Position numbers and translations under genes: made by a program
Notes under the pieces: generated by a model
The model's database searches: none
What the model was told of the DNA's origin: nothing
What the model saw: the letters and a program-made list of their open reading frames with translations, nothing else
In this document: in pieces, positions 17,869 to 26,990 of the stretch
Position numbering within the stretch: the stretch's first letter is position 1
How the letters are laid out: each line of letters begins with the position of its first letter
NCBI GenBank assembly: GCA_023898385.1
Contig: CP060220.1
Location: 3,038,001 to 3,102,000, forward strand
Source: Pseudobdellovibrionaceae bacterium
GTDB taxonomy: Bacteria > Bdellovibrionota > Bdellovibrionia > Bdellovibrionales > UBA1609
Length of the DNA stretch: 64,000 bases
Direction of reading: 5' to 3'

Positions 17869-18426
17869 TCCCTTTTTAATGGCGATATCTAACTCGTCCG
17901 ATTGGGCTTGGTTCACCCAATCCAAATCGAGTTCAATAAGATCTTTTTCGGTGTCGAAAAAATCAGTGAGGTACCAAGGCTTGCCATTAAACGATGTGGA
18001 TAGGGAAGAGTATCTATATTGCTCCGCCCGCCTGCAGATTCCAGCCTTCACCGGGTTTAGACATACATATTTAAGGGCATTCCAATAGTAGAGTTCATTT
18101 TCAATAACAGACCACTTGTATTTGCCGCCATAAAAATGGTTGATTTTGCCCATTGCACTGTTGGCGGATCGAGAAATTTCACGGTGGAGATACCTCATGG
18201 CAGAGTCAATGTTGCTGTTTGGGGTGTCTAGAATAAGATGGTGATGATTGCCCATCAAAACAAAGCAATGAAATCGGCAGCCAAATCGGTCGTGCACCTT
18301 TTCTAGGGTACCTAAATAGATATCCCAAAGCCTATCTAACTCTAAGTCGAACATCTCCTGGTTATTGGAGCGATTATAAATATGGTAAGGAAACTGATCG
18401 GTTCTAATTGTGTTTTTTCGTGGCAT
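17764..18426 (-). CDS. REP-associated tyrosine transposase (RAYT, IS200-like Y1 family)
   Basis: A 220-residue HUH-type single-strand endonuclease/transposase. Visible motifs are 'YHIYNRSNNQEMF' near the N-terminus, the HUH segment 'LMGNHHHLILDTP', and the catalytic-tyrosine region 'YWNALKYVCLNPVKAGIC'. In known RAYTs this domain cuts and joins REP hairpins. ATG 18426 (MPRKNT...) is the family-like start; an upstream TTG is less likely. REP-like units flank it on both sides, and its own last residues ('QRKKERDTF') are encoded by one of them (17775-17803). RAYTs are usually single copy and domesticated, not self-mobile; whether this one is active is unknown. Confidence 0.88.
   Translation of the reverse strand: MPRKNTIRTDQFPYHIYNRSNNQEMFDLELDRLWDIYLGTLEKVHDRFGCRFHCFVLMGNHHHLILDTPNSNIDSAMRYLHREISRSANSAMGKINHFYGGKYKWSVIENELYYWNALKYVCLNPVKAGICRRAEQYRYSSLSTSFNGKPWYLTDFFDTEKDLIELDLDWVNQAQSDELDIAIKKGLNKREFKLCRDKSGRPIELDMWQRKKERDTFHTF
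17775..17803 (+). repeat. REP-like unit (copy B)
   Basis: A 29-base unit identical to the left unit of copy A except for its first base. It lies inside the overlapping 3' ends of the DUF2283 and RAYT genes and is translated in both. Confidence 0.85.
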
Positions 18427-18491
18427 GGGGCCATACAAGAGCAAGGTAGATGCCAATGTCTAATGCTTTCTAAAAGAGTTTCGCATCCGAA

Positions 18492-18523
18492 GATGTCCGG
18501 AGTACTCTTATACTCCGGACATC
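18492..18523. repeat. Perfect 13-bp inverted repeat upstream of RAYT
   Basis: Arms GATGTCCGGAGTA (18492-18504) and TACTCCGGACATC (18511-18523) with a six-base loop. It differs in sequence from the REP-like units. It lies between the RAYT start and copy C, where a hairpin recognised by an HUH enzyme could be expected. Confidence 0.7.
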
Positions 18524-18537
18524 ATCACCGGCACTCC

Positions 18538-18566
18538 GCAACGCAAAAAGGAAAGGGATACCTTTT
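18538..18566 (-). repeat. REP-like unit (copy C)
   Basis: An exact reverse-complement copy of the 29-base unit. A partial unit, GGGATACCTTTT, follows at 18573-18584, and the lgt stop codon falls within this partial copy. Confidence 0.85.
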
Positions 18567-18583
18567 CATCCCGGGATACCTTT

Positions 18584-19330
18584 TCAGGGTTGCTTCATTT
18601 TATAGAGGCGCCTTGCGGCTTCGATCAATAGGCCTAGGCTGATCAGTGAGGAAATGCTCCATCCTAGGAGTTCGGTGCCTCTGGGGTCGGCGCGAAATGC
18701 TTCCATAAACATTCGGTTAAGGGCATGCAGCATAATCCAAAACAGAAACACACCGCCGCTTTTAAGCCATCGCGGGCGACGGCGTTCGATTTGGAGGAGA
18801 AAAATAGCAATACCCAGCTCTATAAGAGCTGCGTACAATTGAGTGGGGTGACGGAGACCCTCAAGGTGGGGAAATTGCACTCCCCAGGGCCAATGGCAAA
18901 TTTCGCCATAACAGCAGCCATTAAAAAAGCAGCCCAAACGCCCCAGTGCATAACCGCCCGCTGCCACTGGCGCCATGAGATCGGCCCATTGACCGACGTT
19001 TTCCTTGCGCCAATTTGTATACAATAATCCAGCAAAAAAGGCGGAGATAGCGCCCCCGTAATAAACAAAGCCCCCTTGCCAAACCTTCAATACCGCCAAT
19101 GGATTTTGGAGGTAATATATGGGCTCCTCATAGACAACATGAAATAGTCTGGCTCCGATAAAACCAAACACCATAATTACCAGGCACAAATCCAAAGCAA
19201 AAGAGGACGAAAGCTCGCTTTTTTTTGTCCTATATAGGACCCAAAATAACGCCAAAGAAAAAGCACTGCTAATAATCAAAAGATATGTGGGAAGGATTAT
19301 CTGATCGGTGACAACTATCATCGGAAACAA
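18584..19330 (-). CDS. lgt: Prolipoprotein diacylglyceryl transferase
   Basis: Lgt transfers diacylglycerol from phosphatidylglycerol to the lipobox cysteine of prolipoproteins in the inner membrane. The 248-residue product has multiple membrane helices and the signature 'GRLGCFFNGCCYGEICHWPW', plus 'VWQGGFVYYGG' (the family's H-G-G region varies here to Q-G-G), 'RHPTQLYAAL' and 'FRADPRG'. A TTG start at 19330 is supported by GGGGGGAG six bases upstream; ATG 19321 is too far from it. It follows lspA by about 50 bases. Its stop codon lies in a partial REP-like unit. Confidence 0.95.
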   Translation of the reverse strand: MFPMIVVTDQIILPTYLLIISSAFSLALFWVLYRTKKSELSSSFALDLCLVIMVFGFIGARLFHVVYEEPIYYLQNPLAVLKVWQGGFVYYGGAISAFFAGLLYTNWRKENVGQWADLMAPVAAGGYALGRLGCFFNGCCYGEICHWPWGVQFPHLEGLRHPTQLYAALIELGIAIFLLQIERRRPRWLKSGGVFLFWIMLHALNRMFMEAFRADPRGTELLGWSISSLISLGLLIEAARRLYKMKQP

Positions 19331-19379
19331 GCCGCACTCCCCCCTGATGTGAAATAGTCGAAGCAGCTGTTAATGTTGC

Positions 19380-19913
19380 CTAGGCTTTGGCCTGGCTTTG
19401 AGCTTGTTGAGCCTTCTTTTTGGCCTTTTCTTCTTGGCCTTCTTTGTACATAAGGTACATGAGTATGCCAATGCCTACAACAATAGTGGAGTCGGCCACA
19501 TTAAATGCCGGCCAGGCGTATTTATTTTTAATGTGAAAATCCAGGTAATCCACCACAAAACCCAGGCGAATACGGTCGATGTAATTGCCAATAGCACCGC
19601 CAAATACGCCGGAGAGTGCGTAGATTTGAATCTTATCATGGTCAGGAACAGTGCGAAGAATAAACAGGATGATCAAACACGCAATGGGCGGCATCGACAT
19701 AAAAAAGATGGTACGGAAGATCTCATGACTATCTTTAAAGATCCCAAAGGCTGCACCCGTATTGGGAACATAGGTAAGATTGAAAAAATCTTTAATCACC
19801 GGAATCGATTCATGAAGTTGAAAATGGGTATGCACATAGAGCTTCACTATCTGGTCGATAGCAATAATAAACCCTGAAATGGCGATCAGCAGAAGGTACT
19901 TTCTTTGAATCAT
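19380..19913 (-). CDS. lspA: Lipoprotein signal peptidase (signal peptidase II)
   Basis: LspA is the aspartic protease that removes the signal peptide from diacylated prolipoproteins. From ATG 19913 it has 177 residues with four membrane helices and the catalytic motifs 'YVPNTGAAFGIF', 'GGAIGNYIDRIRLGFVVDYL' (first catalytic Asp) and 'WPAFNVADSTIVVGI' (second Asp). An in-frame ATG 18 bases upstream is possible, but ATG 19913 overlaps the ileS stop (ATGA) and has GAGG at a good distance. A Lys/Gln/Ala-rich tail ends the protein. ileS-lspA is a common pair. Confidence 0.96.
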   Translation of the reverse strand: MIQRKYLLLIAISGFIIAIDQIVKLYVHTHFQLHESIPVIKDFFNLTYVPNTGAAFGIFKDSHEIFRTIFFMSMPPIACLIILFILRTVPDHDKIQIYALSGVFGGAIGNYIDRIRLGFVVDYLDFHIKNKYAWPAFNVADSTIVVGIGILMYLMYKEGQEEKAKKKAQQAQSQAKA

Positions 19914-22678
19914 TGTAAAGCCTCGACGCATTTAGGGCAAACGCCCGGTAATGAGTCAATCTTACCCAGTTCTTTCGAATAATGCCAACAACGAACGCAT
20001 TTTTCTCCTTCGACGCGCTGGGCTTCTACATGATTTTTCTCAGCAGAGATAATTTCAAGCTGGGAGACAATAAAAATCTCTCGCAAATACTGTTTGTAGC
20101 GCTCGAGCCGCTCAAACCTTGCAGGTTTGGCCGATAAAGTGACTTTTGCGTCCAGGCTAGAGCCGATCACTTTCTCTCGCCTTAGATCCTCTAGGACTTT
20201 TGAAATTTCACTTCGGACTTCCAGAATTTCCGGGAAATCTTCTAACACCGCATTGTTCTGCCACTCTGCTCTGGGTTTTGGAAATTCCGTAGTGAAAATA
20301 CTTCGAGAGGTATCCACACCTGGAATATATTCGTAGGTCTCTTCAGCAAGAAAACTCAATATAGGCGCCATTAAACCAGAAAGGGTGGTGGCCATGGTAT
20401 GCAAAACAGTTTGCGTGGCACGGCGTTCTCGCCCATCAGCTTTCCATGTGTAAAGACGATCTTTTATGATATCAAGATAGGTGGCCGAGAGCTCAACGGT
20501 GAAATAATTGTTGAGTGCGTGGTACACCTTGTAAAAGTCGTAGTTGTCATAGGAAGCTGTCACTGTTTTTATAAGCTCATTCAGTCGAAGCAGCGCCCAT
20601 TGGTCAAGGGGCGGCATTTCGGCAAAGGCCACCTGATCTTTAACAGGATCAAAATCGTTGATGTTGCCCAAGAGAAAGCGAAGAGTGTTTCGAATTCGTC
20701 GATAGGTTTCAGTCACGCGGGTGAAAATCTCAGGGCCGGCACTGACATCTTGACCGTAGTCTTCGTAGGCCACCCAAAGCCGAAGAATTTCTGCCCCTGA
20801 TTTTTTAAAAACATCCGCCGGGTCAACCACGTTGCCCTTACTCTTGCTCATCTTATAGCCTTGAGCATCGTTCACAAACCCATGCGTGATTAAAGCTTTA
20901 AAAGGCGGGGCATCGTAAGCCGCCACCGAAGAGAGTAAACTCGTCTGAAACCAGCCACGGTGTTGGTCACTGCCCTCAAGATAAATATCAGCTGGAAAAT
21001 CCAACTCCGTTCGTTGTTTTTGCACAGCTGTGTGGCAAACGCCACTGTCAAACCATACGTCAAGAATATCCATGCCTCGGCGAAACTGTTTTTCACCGCA
21101 GGAAGCACAAGCTTCATCGCCGACAAAGGTGGCAATGTCTTCATCGTGATAGGCCTCAATACCTTTCTGCGAGGACTCCATGGCATCGGCCACTCGGTGC
21201 ATGATTTTGGAAGAGACCAAAGCTTCATCACATTTTTCACAGTAAAAAACGGGAATCGGTACGCCCCAAATTCTTTGTCGACTCAAGCACCAATCAGGAG
21301 CGTGGCTGAGCATGGCTTGCAACCGTTGCTTTCCCCACGCCGGAAAAAACTCGATGGTTTCATCTACATAACCTAGTGCTTTATTTCGCAAGCTGAACTT
21401 TTTATCGTCCATACGAATAAACCACTGGGGAGTGGAGCGAAAAATAAGCGGCGTTTTAGAGCGTGGATTATGGGGATAGCTATGCACAATGTCTTTGTGA
21501 GCCAACAAGTGGTTTGATTTTTTTAAGTCTTCCACAATAGTTTTGTTGGCATCCCAAATGGACTGTCCCTCATATTGTGGGACATCTTTTGTGTAGCGTC
21601 CGGCCGGATCTACAGGACTGTGAACGGGGAGCTGATACTTCAACCCCACAACATAGTCTTCAAGTCCATGCCCAGGCGCCGTGTGCACACAGCCGGTTCC
21701 CGCTTCGAGTGTAACGTGATCGCCGAGAATGATTTGTGACTCTCTATCCATGAACGGGTGTTGGGCTGAGAGTCCCTCTAAGGAGTCACCCTTTAGAGGT
21801 TGCACAAGTTTTAGTGTAAGTCCGGTGTCTTTTTCCACGTTTTCTTTAAGATCCGTGGCAACTATGAGGTACTCCGCTCCCGCATCAAATACGCCATATT
21901 CAAACTGTCCATTCAAAGCAATGGCATAGTTGGCAGGTAAGGTCCACGGAGTGGTTGTCCAAATCACAAAGGCCACTGGTTTATCCCCGGGCAAAGAGGC
22001 GCTCTCTGGAGCATTTAAATAAAATTTGACATAAATGGATGGGCTTGTGTGGTCATGGTATTCCACCTCGGCCGCAGCTAAGGCTGTTTGTAGAGCCGGG
22101 CACCAGTAAACGGGCTTTTCGCCACGATATAAAATTCCATTGTCGAGAATTTTCGCCAAAACGCGGACCTCGGCGGCTTCGTATTCGGCATTCAATGTTA
22201 AATAGGGGTTTTCCCAGTCAGCAAACACTCCCAGTCGTTGAAACTGCGATCGCTGTTGCTCCACCCAGTGCAAGGCTTCCTTGCGACAAAGATCTCGTAC
22301 TTGTTTGTCGGAGAGTTCTTTTCTCTTTGGTCCGAGCTTTTTAGTGACTTTTAATTCAATGGGCAGGCCATGACAGTCCCAACCGGGTACAAAAGCCGCC
22401 TGATAGCCCTGCATGTTTTTGTATTTAATAACAATGTCTTTAAGAACCTTGTTGAGCACATGACCCACATGGATATTTCCATTGGCGTAGGGTGGTCCAT
22501 CGGGCATGACAAACTTCGGGCGCCCGGCATTTCGATCAAGCATTTTTTCATAGGTGTTTTGGTCTTCCCATTTCTTTAGTCGCTCAGGCTCTGTCTGAGG
22601 TAAATTGCCCTTCATGGGGAAGGCAGTATTTGGAAGGTTGAGGGTGTCTTTGTAGTTGGGGGTGTTGTCGGCGGCCAC
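19910..22678 (-). CDS. ileS: Isoleucyl-tRNA synthetase
   Basis: A class I aminoacyl-tRNA synthetase charging tRNA-Ile, with an editing (CP1) domain. The 922-residue product has 'NGNIHVGHVLNKVLKD' (HIGH motif as HVGH at about 70-73), editing-domain 'VIWTTTPWTLPANYAIAL', the KMSKS loop as 'GYKMSKSKGNVVDP', and a C-terminal zinc site 'CVRCWHYSKELGKI' with 'CPKC'. The zinc tail is the bacterial IleS1 type. The start is GTG 22678 with AGAGGA upstream. The stop overlaps lspA. Confidence 0.98.
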   Translation of the reverse strand: MAADNTPNYKDTLNLPNTAFPMKGNLPQTEPERLKKWEDQNTYEKMLDRNAGRPKFVMPDGPPYANGNIHVGHVLNKVLKDIVIKYKNMQGYQAAFVPGWDCHGLPIELKVTKKLGPKRKELSDKQVRDLCRKEALHWVEQQRSQFQRLGVFADWENPYLTLNAEYEAAEVRVLAKILDNGILYRGEKPVYWCPALQTALAAAEVEYHDHTSPSIYVKFYLNAPESASLPGDKPVAFVIWTTTPWTLPANYAIALNGQFEYGVFDAGAEYLIVATDLKENVEKDTGLTLKLVQPLKGDSLEGLSAQHPFMDRESQIILGDHVTLEAGTGCVHTAPGHGLEDYVVGLKYQLPVHSPVDPAGRYTKDVPQYEGQSIWDANKTIVEDLKKSNHLLAHKDIVHSYPHNPRSKTPLIFRSTPQWFIRMDDKKFSLRNKALGYVDETIEFFPAWGKQRLQAMLSHAPDWCLSRQRIWGVPIPVFYCEKCDEALVSSKIMHRVADAMESSQKGIEAYHDEDIATFVGDEACASCGEKQFRRGMDILDVWFDSGVCHTAVQKQRTELDFPADIYLEGSDQHRGWFQTSLLSSVAAYDAPPFKALITHGFVNDAQGYKMSKSKGNVVDPADVFKKSGAEILRLWVAYEDYGQDVSAGPEIFTRVTETYRRIRNTLRFLLGNINDFDPVKDQVAFAEMPPLDQWALLRLNELIKTVTASYDNYDFYKVYHALNNYFTVELSATYLDIIKDRLYTWKADGRERRATQTVLHTMATTLSGLMAPILSFLAEETYEYIPGVDTSRSIFTTEFPKPRAEWQNNAVLEDFPEILEVRSEISKVLEDLRREKVIGSSLDAKVTLSAKPARFERLERYKQYLREIFIVSQLEIISAEKNHVEAQRVEGEKCVRCWHYSKELGKIDSLPGVCPKCVEALQ

Positions 22679-22754
22679 TGAAATCCTCTGTGGTAAAAGT
22701 CGGCAAAATCAAGCCTAGAAGCTATTCAGTTGCTGTGGGGCTGTCAAGTCTGCC

Positions 22755-23435
22755 TCAGGGGCTTTCATCAGGCGGGAGTATGCTTTTTAGGCTGTTAAAG
22801 CCTTGGGCAATCAGCATACGAATAGCTTCGGTTTCTGAGCTGAGGTTAAAGGCACTTTGAACCTTTTGAATGGCTGTTGTCGTTCGTTGATCGAAGTTAA
22901 AAGCACTGGCAGGTACAGGGGAGGATGCCGTTTTTTTAGGTGGCACTGGGGCGGGTACTTCACTGCGTGTTGACCTTGGAGGTTCAAAGTAACTCTCAGG
23001 CTTTGGCGAAGTGAGCTGCTGGGGTGGTGGCATGGCGGCTGTTGTCTGTGAGGGCTTTGTTGAAAAGGTGGAGGGCTTTTCGTCAACAAAGGCCGGGCGC
23101 GAGGGAATCCCCGTCCCCTGTTCTAAATCAGATGCTGAGGACCGTTGGGCCAAGCCCGCAAGATGTTGGCTAGAAAATCGCTCCAAGCCCTCAGCGAGCC
23201 CCTTCAGCTCTGTTTTAAATGCGGCTGAACTGGCAAGGTCTGACGTGAAATCACTCTGCATCGAAAGACGAGTTTGCAGATTGGCGCCTCGTTTAGATTG
23301 TAAGTAAAGGCCCACAAGATTGTCGGCCGAAGTGGCCAGTTCGCGCACAGATGGAGGTTGGCCCTTCAGCCATTCGTAGGCATCGGCCAGCACTTCTCGG
23401 GTATAGGCTTGAGGCGGTAAGGTTGTATTAGCCAT
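22755..23435 (-). CDS. Proline-rich protein of unknown function upstream of ileS
   Basis: A 226-residue soluble protein. The N-terminal 100 residues are helical; residues about 105-175 are rich in Pro, Ser and Thr, a likely flexible linker; the C-terminal 45 residues ('TTAIQKVQSAFNLSSETEAI' ... 'RMLIAQGFNSLKSIL') look like a ribbon-helix-helix-like or short helical motif. No signal peptide. It is 76 bases upstream of ileS on the same strand and could be cotranscribed. I do not recognise the family. Confidence 0.65.
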   Translation of the reverse strand: MANTTLPPQAYTREVLADAYEWLKGQPPSVRELATSADNLVGLYLQSKRGANLQTRLSMQSDFTSDLASSAAFKTELKGLAEGLERFSSQHLAGLAQRSSASDLEQGTGIPSRPAFVDEKPSTFSTKPSQTTAAMPPPQQLTSPKPESYFEPPRSTRSEVPAPVPPKKTASSPVPASAFNFDQRTTTAIQKVQSAFNLSSETEAIRMLIAQGFNSLKSILPPDESP

Positions 23436-23574
23436 GAGGCGAAAAAAATTACTAACAGATCACAAATACATCAATACAAATGCGCCGAGCGAGAGGGTAT
23501 TTTTATAGGGGTAGTGTGTCATTCGCTGAGGTAAACGAGGCACGGCACATAAACGCGCGTTATATCAATCCATT

Positions 23575-23611
23575 AAAAAGACCAAAGTCAAAATAATGGT
23601 TGACTTGGTCT
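23575..23611 (-). terminator. Rho-independent terminator after the NtrC-type regulator
   Basis: On the minus strand the arms AGACCAAGTCAA and TTGACTTTGGTCT pair with one bulged T around an eight-base loop and run into T residues. It closes the radical SAM/peptide/kinase/regulator operon. Confidence 0.8.
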
Positions 23612-23646
23612 GCGCCACTTTTCGTTTTTAGACTTTCAAATGCGAT

Positions 23647-25125
23647 TTATTGATCCGCGTAATCACGAGCCACGATTCCATATTTTTCAATCTTTCTAAG
23701 CAGTGTCTTTTTTGGAATGTTCGCATGCAGAGCGGTTTGATTAATTCGACCCTTAAACATCTTAAGGGCCTTCACAATAAATTCCCGTTCAAAGGCTTCT
23801 TTGTGGCGGTTGAAGTCCAAATTGTCGGTTTTTATCTGCACCAGATCCTCGGTTTCGCTTCCAGAAATAGGGGCCGTTGCAGCGTCACCATCGCCGTCGC
23901 TGTCTTCTGCCGAGGATGGCTTAAGATTTACAGCTGTGGGGCTTATGCCCGTCGCTGACAAGAATGATTCAGGAAGCGAACTTAAGTTAATTTGTGGACT
24001 GTCTTCTAAAATGAAAGCGTGTTCTATGACGTTTTCAAGTTCACGAATATTTCCGGGCCAATCATACTTTTTAAAACAAGCTAGTGCCTCTGGGGATAGG
24101 CCAGTGATTTTTTTATCATGTCGATCATTAAATCGTTTTATAAACATCCCTACTAATTGATCCAAATCACCTTTGCGCTCCTTAAGGGGCGGCAAAAATA
24201 TGGGCATGACATTGAGGCGATAGTACAAATCTTCTCGAAAATCATTTTTTTGGATCATATCTTCTAAGGGACGATTTGTAGCCGCAATGATTCGCACATT
24301 TGTTTCTATTTCGCGGTTTGACCCTACTGGTGTAAAGACCCGCTCCTGCAACACACGCAGCAGTTTAACTTGCATCAATTGAGGCATGTCGCCCACTTCA
24401 TCCAAAAATAGGGTGCCACCTTCGGCAAATTGAAATTTACCGATCTTACGTTGATCAGCACCGGTAAAAGCACCCTTTTCATGGCCGAACAGTTCACTTT
24501 CAAACAAATTTTCTGGTATGGCCGAGCAGTTAATAGCTACAAATTTTCCGGTTCTCTGTGCCGAGTTCATATGAATGGCGCGGGCCACGAGTTCTTTCCC
24601 GGTTCCCGAGGCTCCACGAATGAGTACGGGAGTTTGAACTTTCGAAAGTTTATTAATGATGTGAAACATTTTTTTCATCTGAGCCGTGTTACCAATAATT
24701 TTTCGCCCAGACTCCATAGTTAAAACAGGAGAAGAAAGGGCCACGTCAGAAATTAAACTGTGCGTGCGGAGGGCCTGGTCGACCATGTCCACAAGCTCGT
24801 CACCCTTAATGGGCTTTGAAACGTAGTCAAAGGCTCCTTCTTTAACGGCCTTGACCGCGTCATCAATGCGGGCATAGGCCGTCATGATTATGACTATTAT
24901 TGACGGATCATGTTCTTTGATTTTTTGAAGTGCCTGCAAGCCATTCATGCGAGGCATATCCACATCCATCAACACCATATTATAATCATCGCTGGACTGA
25001 ATTTTCTCTAGCGCGTTAACCCCATCAAAGGCCTCATACACCTCGAACTGGCCAGCCCCATTAAGGGCTTTTTTTACTGATAATCTAAGGCCAGCATCGT
25101 CATCGACGACTAAAACTTTTAACAT
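23647..25125 (-). CDS. Sigma-54-dependent response regulator (NtrC type)
   Basis: A 492-residue regulator with receiver, AAA+ and DNA-binding domains. In the receiver, acidic residues DDD near position 8-10, phospho-acceptor Asp54 ('VLMDVDMP'), Thr82 and Lys104 are intact. The AAA+ domain has Walker A GASGTGKE at 171-178 and the sigma-54 loop GAFTGA at 218-223. An acidic Ser/Asp-rich linker precedes a Fis-type helix-turn-helix at the C-terminus ('GRINQTALHANIPKKTLLRK'). It starts eight bases after the CHASE2 kinase, its probable phosphodonor. Its target promoters must use sigma-54. Confidence 0.95.
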   Translation of the reverse strand: MLKVLVVDDDAGLRLSVKKALNGAGQFEVYEAFDGVNALEKIQSSDDYNMVLMDVDMPRMNGLQALQKIKEHDPSIIVIIMTAYARIDDAVKAVKEGAFDYVSKPIKGDELVDMVDQALRTHSLISDVALSSPVLTMESGRKIIGNTAQMKKMFHIINKLSKVQTPVLIRGASGTGKELVARAIHMNSAQRTGKFVAINCSAIPENLFESELFGHEKGAFTGADQRKIGKFQFAEGGTLFLDEVGDMPQLMQVKLLRVLQERVFTPVGSNREIETNVRIIAATNRPLEDMIQKNDFREDLYYRLNVMPIFLPPLKERKGDLDQLVGMFIKRFNDRHDKKITGLSPEALACFKKYDWPGNIRELENVIEHAFILEDSPQINLSSLPESFLSATGISPTAVNLKPSSAEDSDGDGDAATAPISGSETEDLVQIKTDNLDFNRHKEAFEREFIVKALKMFKGRINQTALHANIPKKTLLRKIEKYGIVARDYADQ

Positions 25126-25133
25126 GACTCCTC

Positions 25134-26981
25134 CTAAGATAAGTCCGTTGGCAATGACACGGTAAATGTTGAGCCATGCTGGGGCTCGCTTTCAACAGAA
25201 ATAGTACCGTGGTGCAAATTTACAAAATAATTAGACAAATAGAGTCCAAGACCTGAACCTTTTATAGGTGAAATCTGAGCATCTTTGCTTCTATAAAATT
25301 TCATAAAAATATTTTCTTGTTCTTCTTTCGGAATTCCAACTCCCTGGTCAGCGACTTGGACTAACACTTGGCCCCCCATTTCTTCGGTGCTAATCAATAT
25401 TTTTGATTCTTCAGGGCTATATTTGATGGCATTTTCAAGCAGGTTTGTAAACACTTGTCTTAACAGATCCTCATCCACTTTGATGCTAAATAGAGGCTCA
25501 AATTCAGTAATGATTCCTATGTTTTTCTTTTTTGCTAGGTAGTCGAGTTTTTCAATAATTGTTTTTAGTAAAGTGTTGATGTCCTTGCTTTTTAGCTGCA
25601 GGCGAATTTCCTTACTTTCGATACGGCTTAAGTTAAGTATAGAGCCAATAAACTCGTTCAACTCATCGGTGGATTTTTGAATGGTGTAAAGGGCTTCGCG
25701 CTGACTGTCGCTAACGGGCTGGGAATCCGTCATGACCATATGGGCCATGCCCTGTATGCGGGCGATGGGTGTTTTAAGGTCATGTGACATCATCTGCAAA
25801 AAATTGCTCTTAAGTTCTTCCACTTGTGTGAGTAAGGCATTCTTCTGGTAGTACTCCCAGCTTTTTCTATTTTCTATAATCAAACGGTAAGGAATAAAAA
25901 AGTAGTAACATACAAAAATAGCAATCAGGGGGTGGGTCATACCTAACCAAACGCCGGCGCTTGCAAATAACAAGTGCGACACGCCAATGAATATGGCCAG
26001 AGTGATGCCGAGAATAAGTAGTCCCTTTGCCGGTCGAAGCATTAAAACCACCATCACGGTGAGAAGAGAAATTAAGGCCGTAACTAAGAAATTAACCCAC
26101 GCAGGCGGCAAAATAGGGGCTCGATTAAGAATGAATGTGTCAAGAACGTTGGCGTGATATTCAGCCAGACTCATGGCCGTCACATCACGCGAAAAGGGAG
26201 TAGTAATATAATCGTTAGCTTCTGCTTTAGTGTCTCGCCCAATCAGAACAATTTTATCGCGAAATCGGTCAGCGGGAATTTCATCATTCATCACAGAGAG
26301 AAAGCTTGCGGCTCGATAGGTTCCAGTGGGGCGAAAATCCACATAGGCCTGAGTGGTTCTCTTAAATTTAAATAGTCCGCCGTAGTCATCGGGCTGCAAG
26401 CCATTTACCGACGACGCCAGCGCGGCGTTCAGCACGGGTTCACCCAAAAATGAAAAAATCGCCCGGCGGGTCACGCCATCGTAGGCAAAGCTTCGATCAT
26501 CACTTGTTTTTGGGGAAGACACCACTTTAAATCCATCGAGCGGGTACGGCAGTCGGTATTGGTCGGCTAATTCATCCTCCAGCAACATGGGATGGGCCAT
26601 ATAGACAGAAAACTCTTCAGCTACAGTTGTTAACTCTGCCAACTCCAAATCACTGCCGTGAATTTGACTGGGATCAACGACGTAAACCACGGCCCGCGGC
26701 TGGGCTTTGAAAAGTTTTGTTAGCAGCTTTCTGTGATCTTTGGCGTCGGGAATTCGCTCTAGGAGTCGCTGAGTGTGTTGGTCGATATTAATAATTTCAA
26801 CGTCACCAGAGACGGGTGACGTGGGTTTAAGGCGAACTCTAAAGTCGTAAGTCAGCGCCTCGATGTTATCTACGCGAATTTGCGTTAATAACGCCGCAAT
26901 TCCCAAAGCCAGGCCCACACGCAAAGCGTGCGGCAGCCATGGTTTTATGGTTTTGACAAACGACATTAAAGTTTTATTCAT
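25134..26981 (-). CDS. CHASE2-domain sensor histidine kinase
   Basis: A 615-residue membrane kinase. An N-terminal membrane helix (about 20-35) is followed by a periplasmic CHASE2 domain (about 40-285), then three membrane helices (about 296-316, 320-342, 350-366). The cytoplasmic part has a HisKA domain with the H-box 'MMSHDLKTPIAR' (His400) and a HATPase domain with N-box 'NLLENAIKYSPEES', 'DQGVGIP' and 'GSGLGLYLSNYF'. CHASE2 is an extracytoplasmic sensor of unknown ligands. The gene starts 10 bases after the 44-residue peptide ORF and is followed by the NtrC-type regulator. The peptide or its modified product could be the ligand, which is inference only. Confidence 0.93.
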   Translation of the reverse strand: MNKTLMSFVKTIKPWLPHALRVGLALGIAALLTQIRVDNIEALTYDFRVRLKPTSPVSGDVEIINIDQHTQRLLERIPDAKDHRKLLTKLFKAQPRAVVYVVDPSQIHGSDLELAELTTVAEEFSVYMAHPMLLEDELADQYRLPYPLDGFKVVSSPKTSDDRSFAYDGVTRRAIFSFLGEPVLNAALASSVNGLQPDDYGGLFKFKRTTQAYVDFRPTGTYRAASFLSVMNDEIPADRFRDKIVLIGRDTKAEANDYITTPFSRDVTAMSLAEYHANVLDTFILNRAPILPPAWVNFLVTALISLLTVMVVLMLRPAKGLLILGITLAIFIGVSHLLFASAGVWLGMTHPLIAIFVCYYFFIPYRLIIENRKSWEYYQKNALLTQVEELKSNFLQMMSHDLKTPIARIQGMAHMVMTDSQPVSDSQREALYTIQKSTDELNEFIGSILNLSRIESKEIRLQLKSKDINTLLKTIIEKLDYLAKKKNIGIITEFEPLFSIKVDEDLLRQVFTNLLENAIKYSPEESKILISTEEMGGQVLVQVADQGVGIPKEEQENIFMKFYRSKDAQISPIKGSGLGLYLSNYFVNLHHGTISVESEPQHGSTFTVSLPTDLS

Positions 26982-26990
26982 GCAAATCTC

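Noticed and set aside
17509..18587. CRISPR array
   Set aside because: The repeats are few, in both orientations and irregularly spaced, and they flank a RAYT gene with no cas genes.
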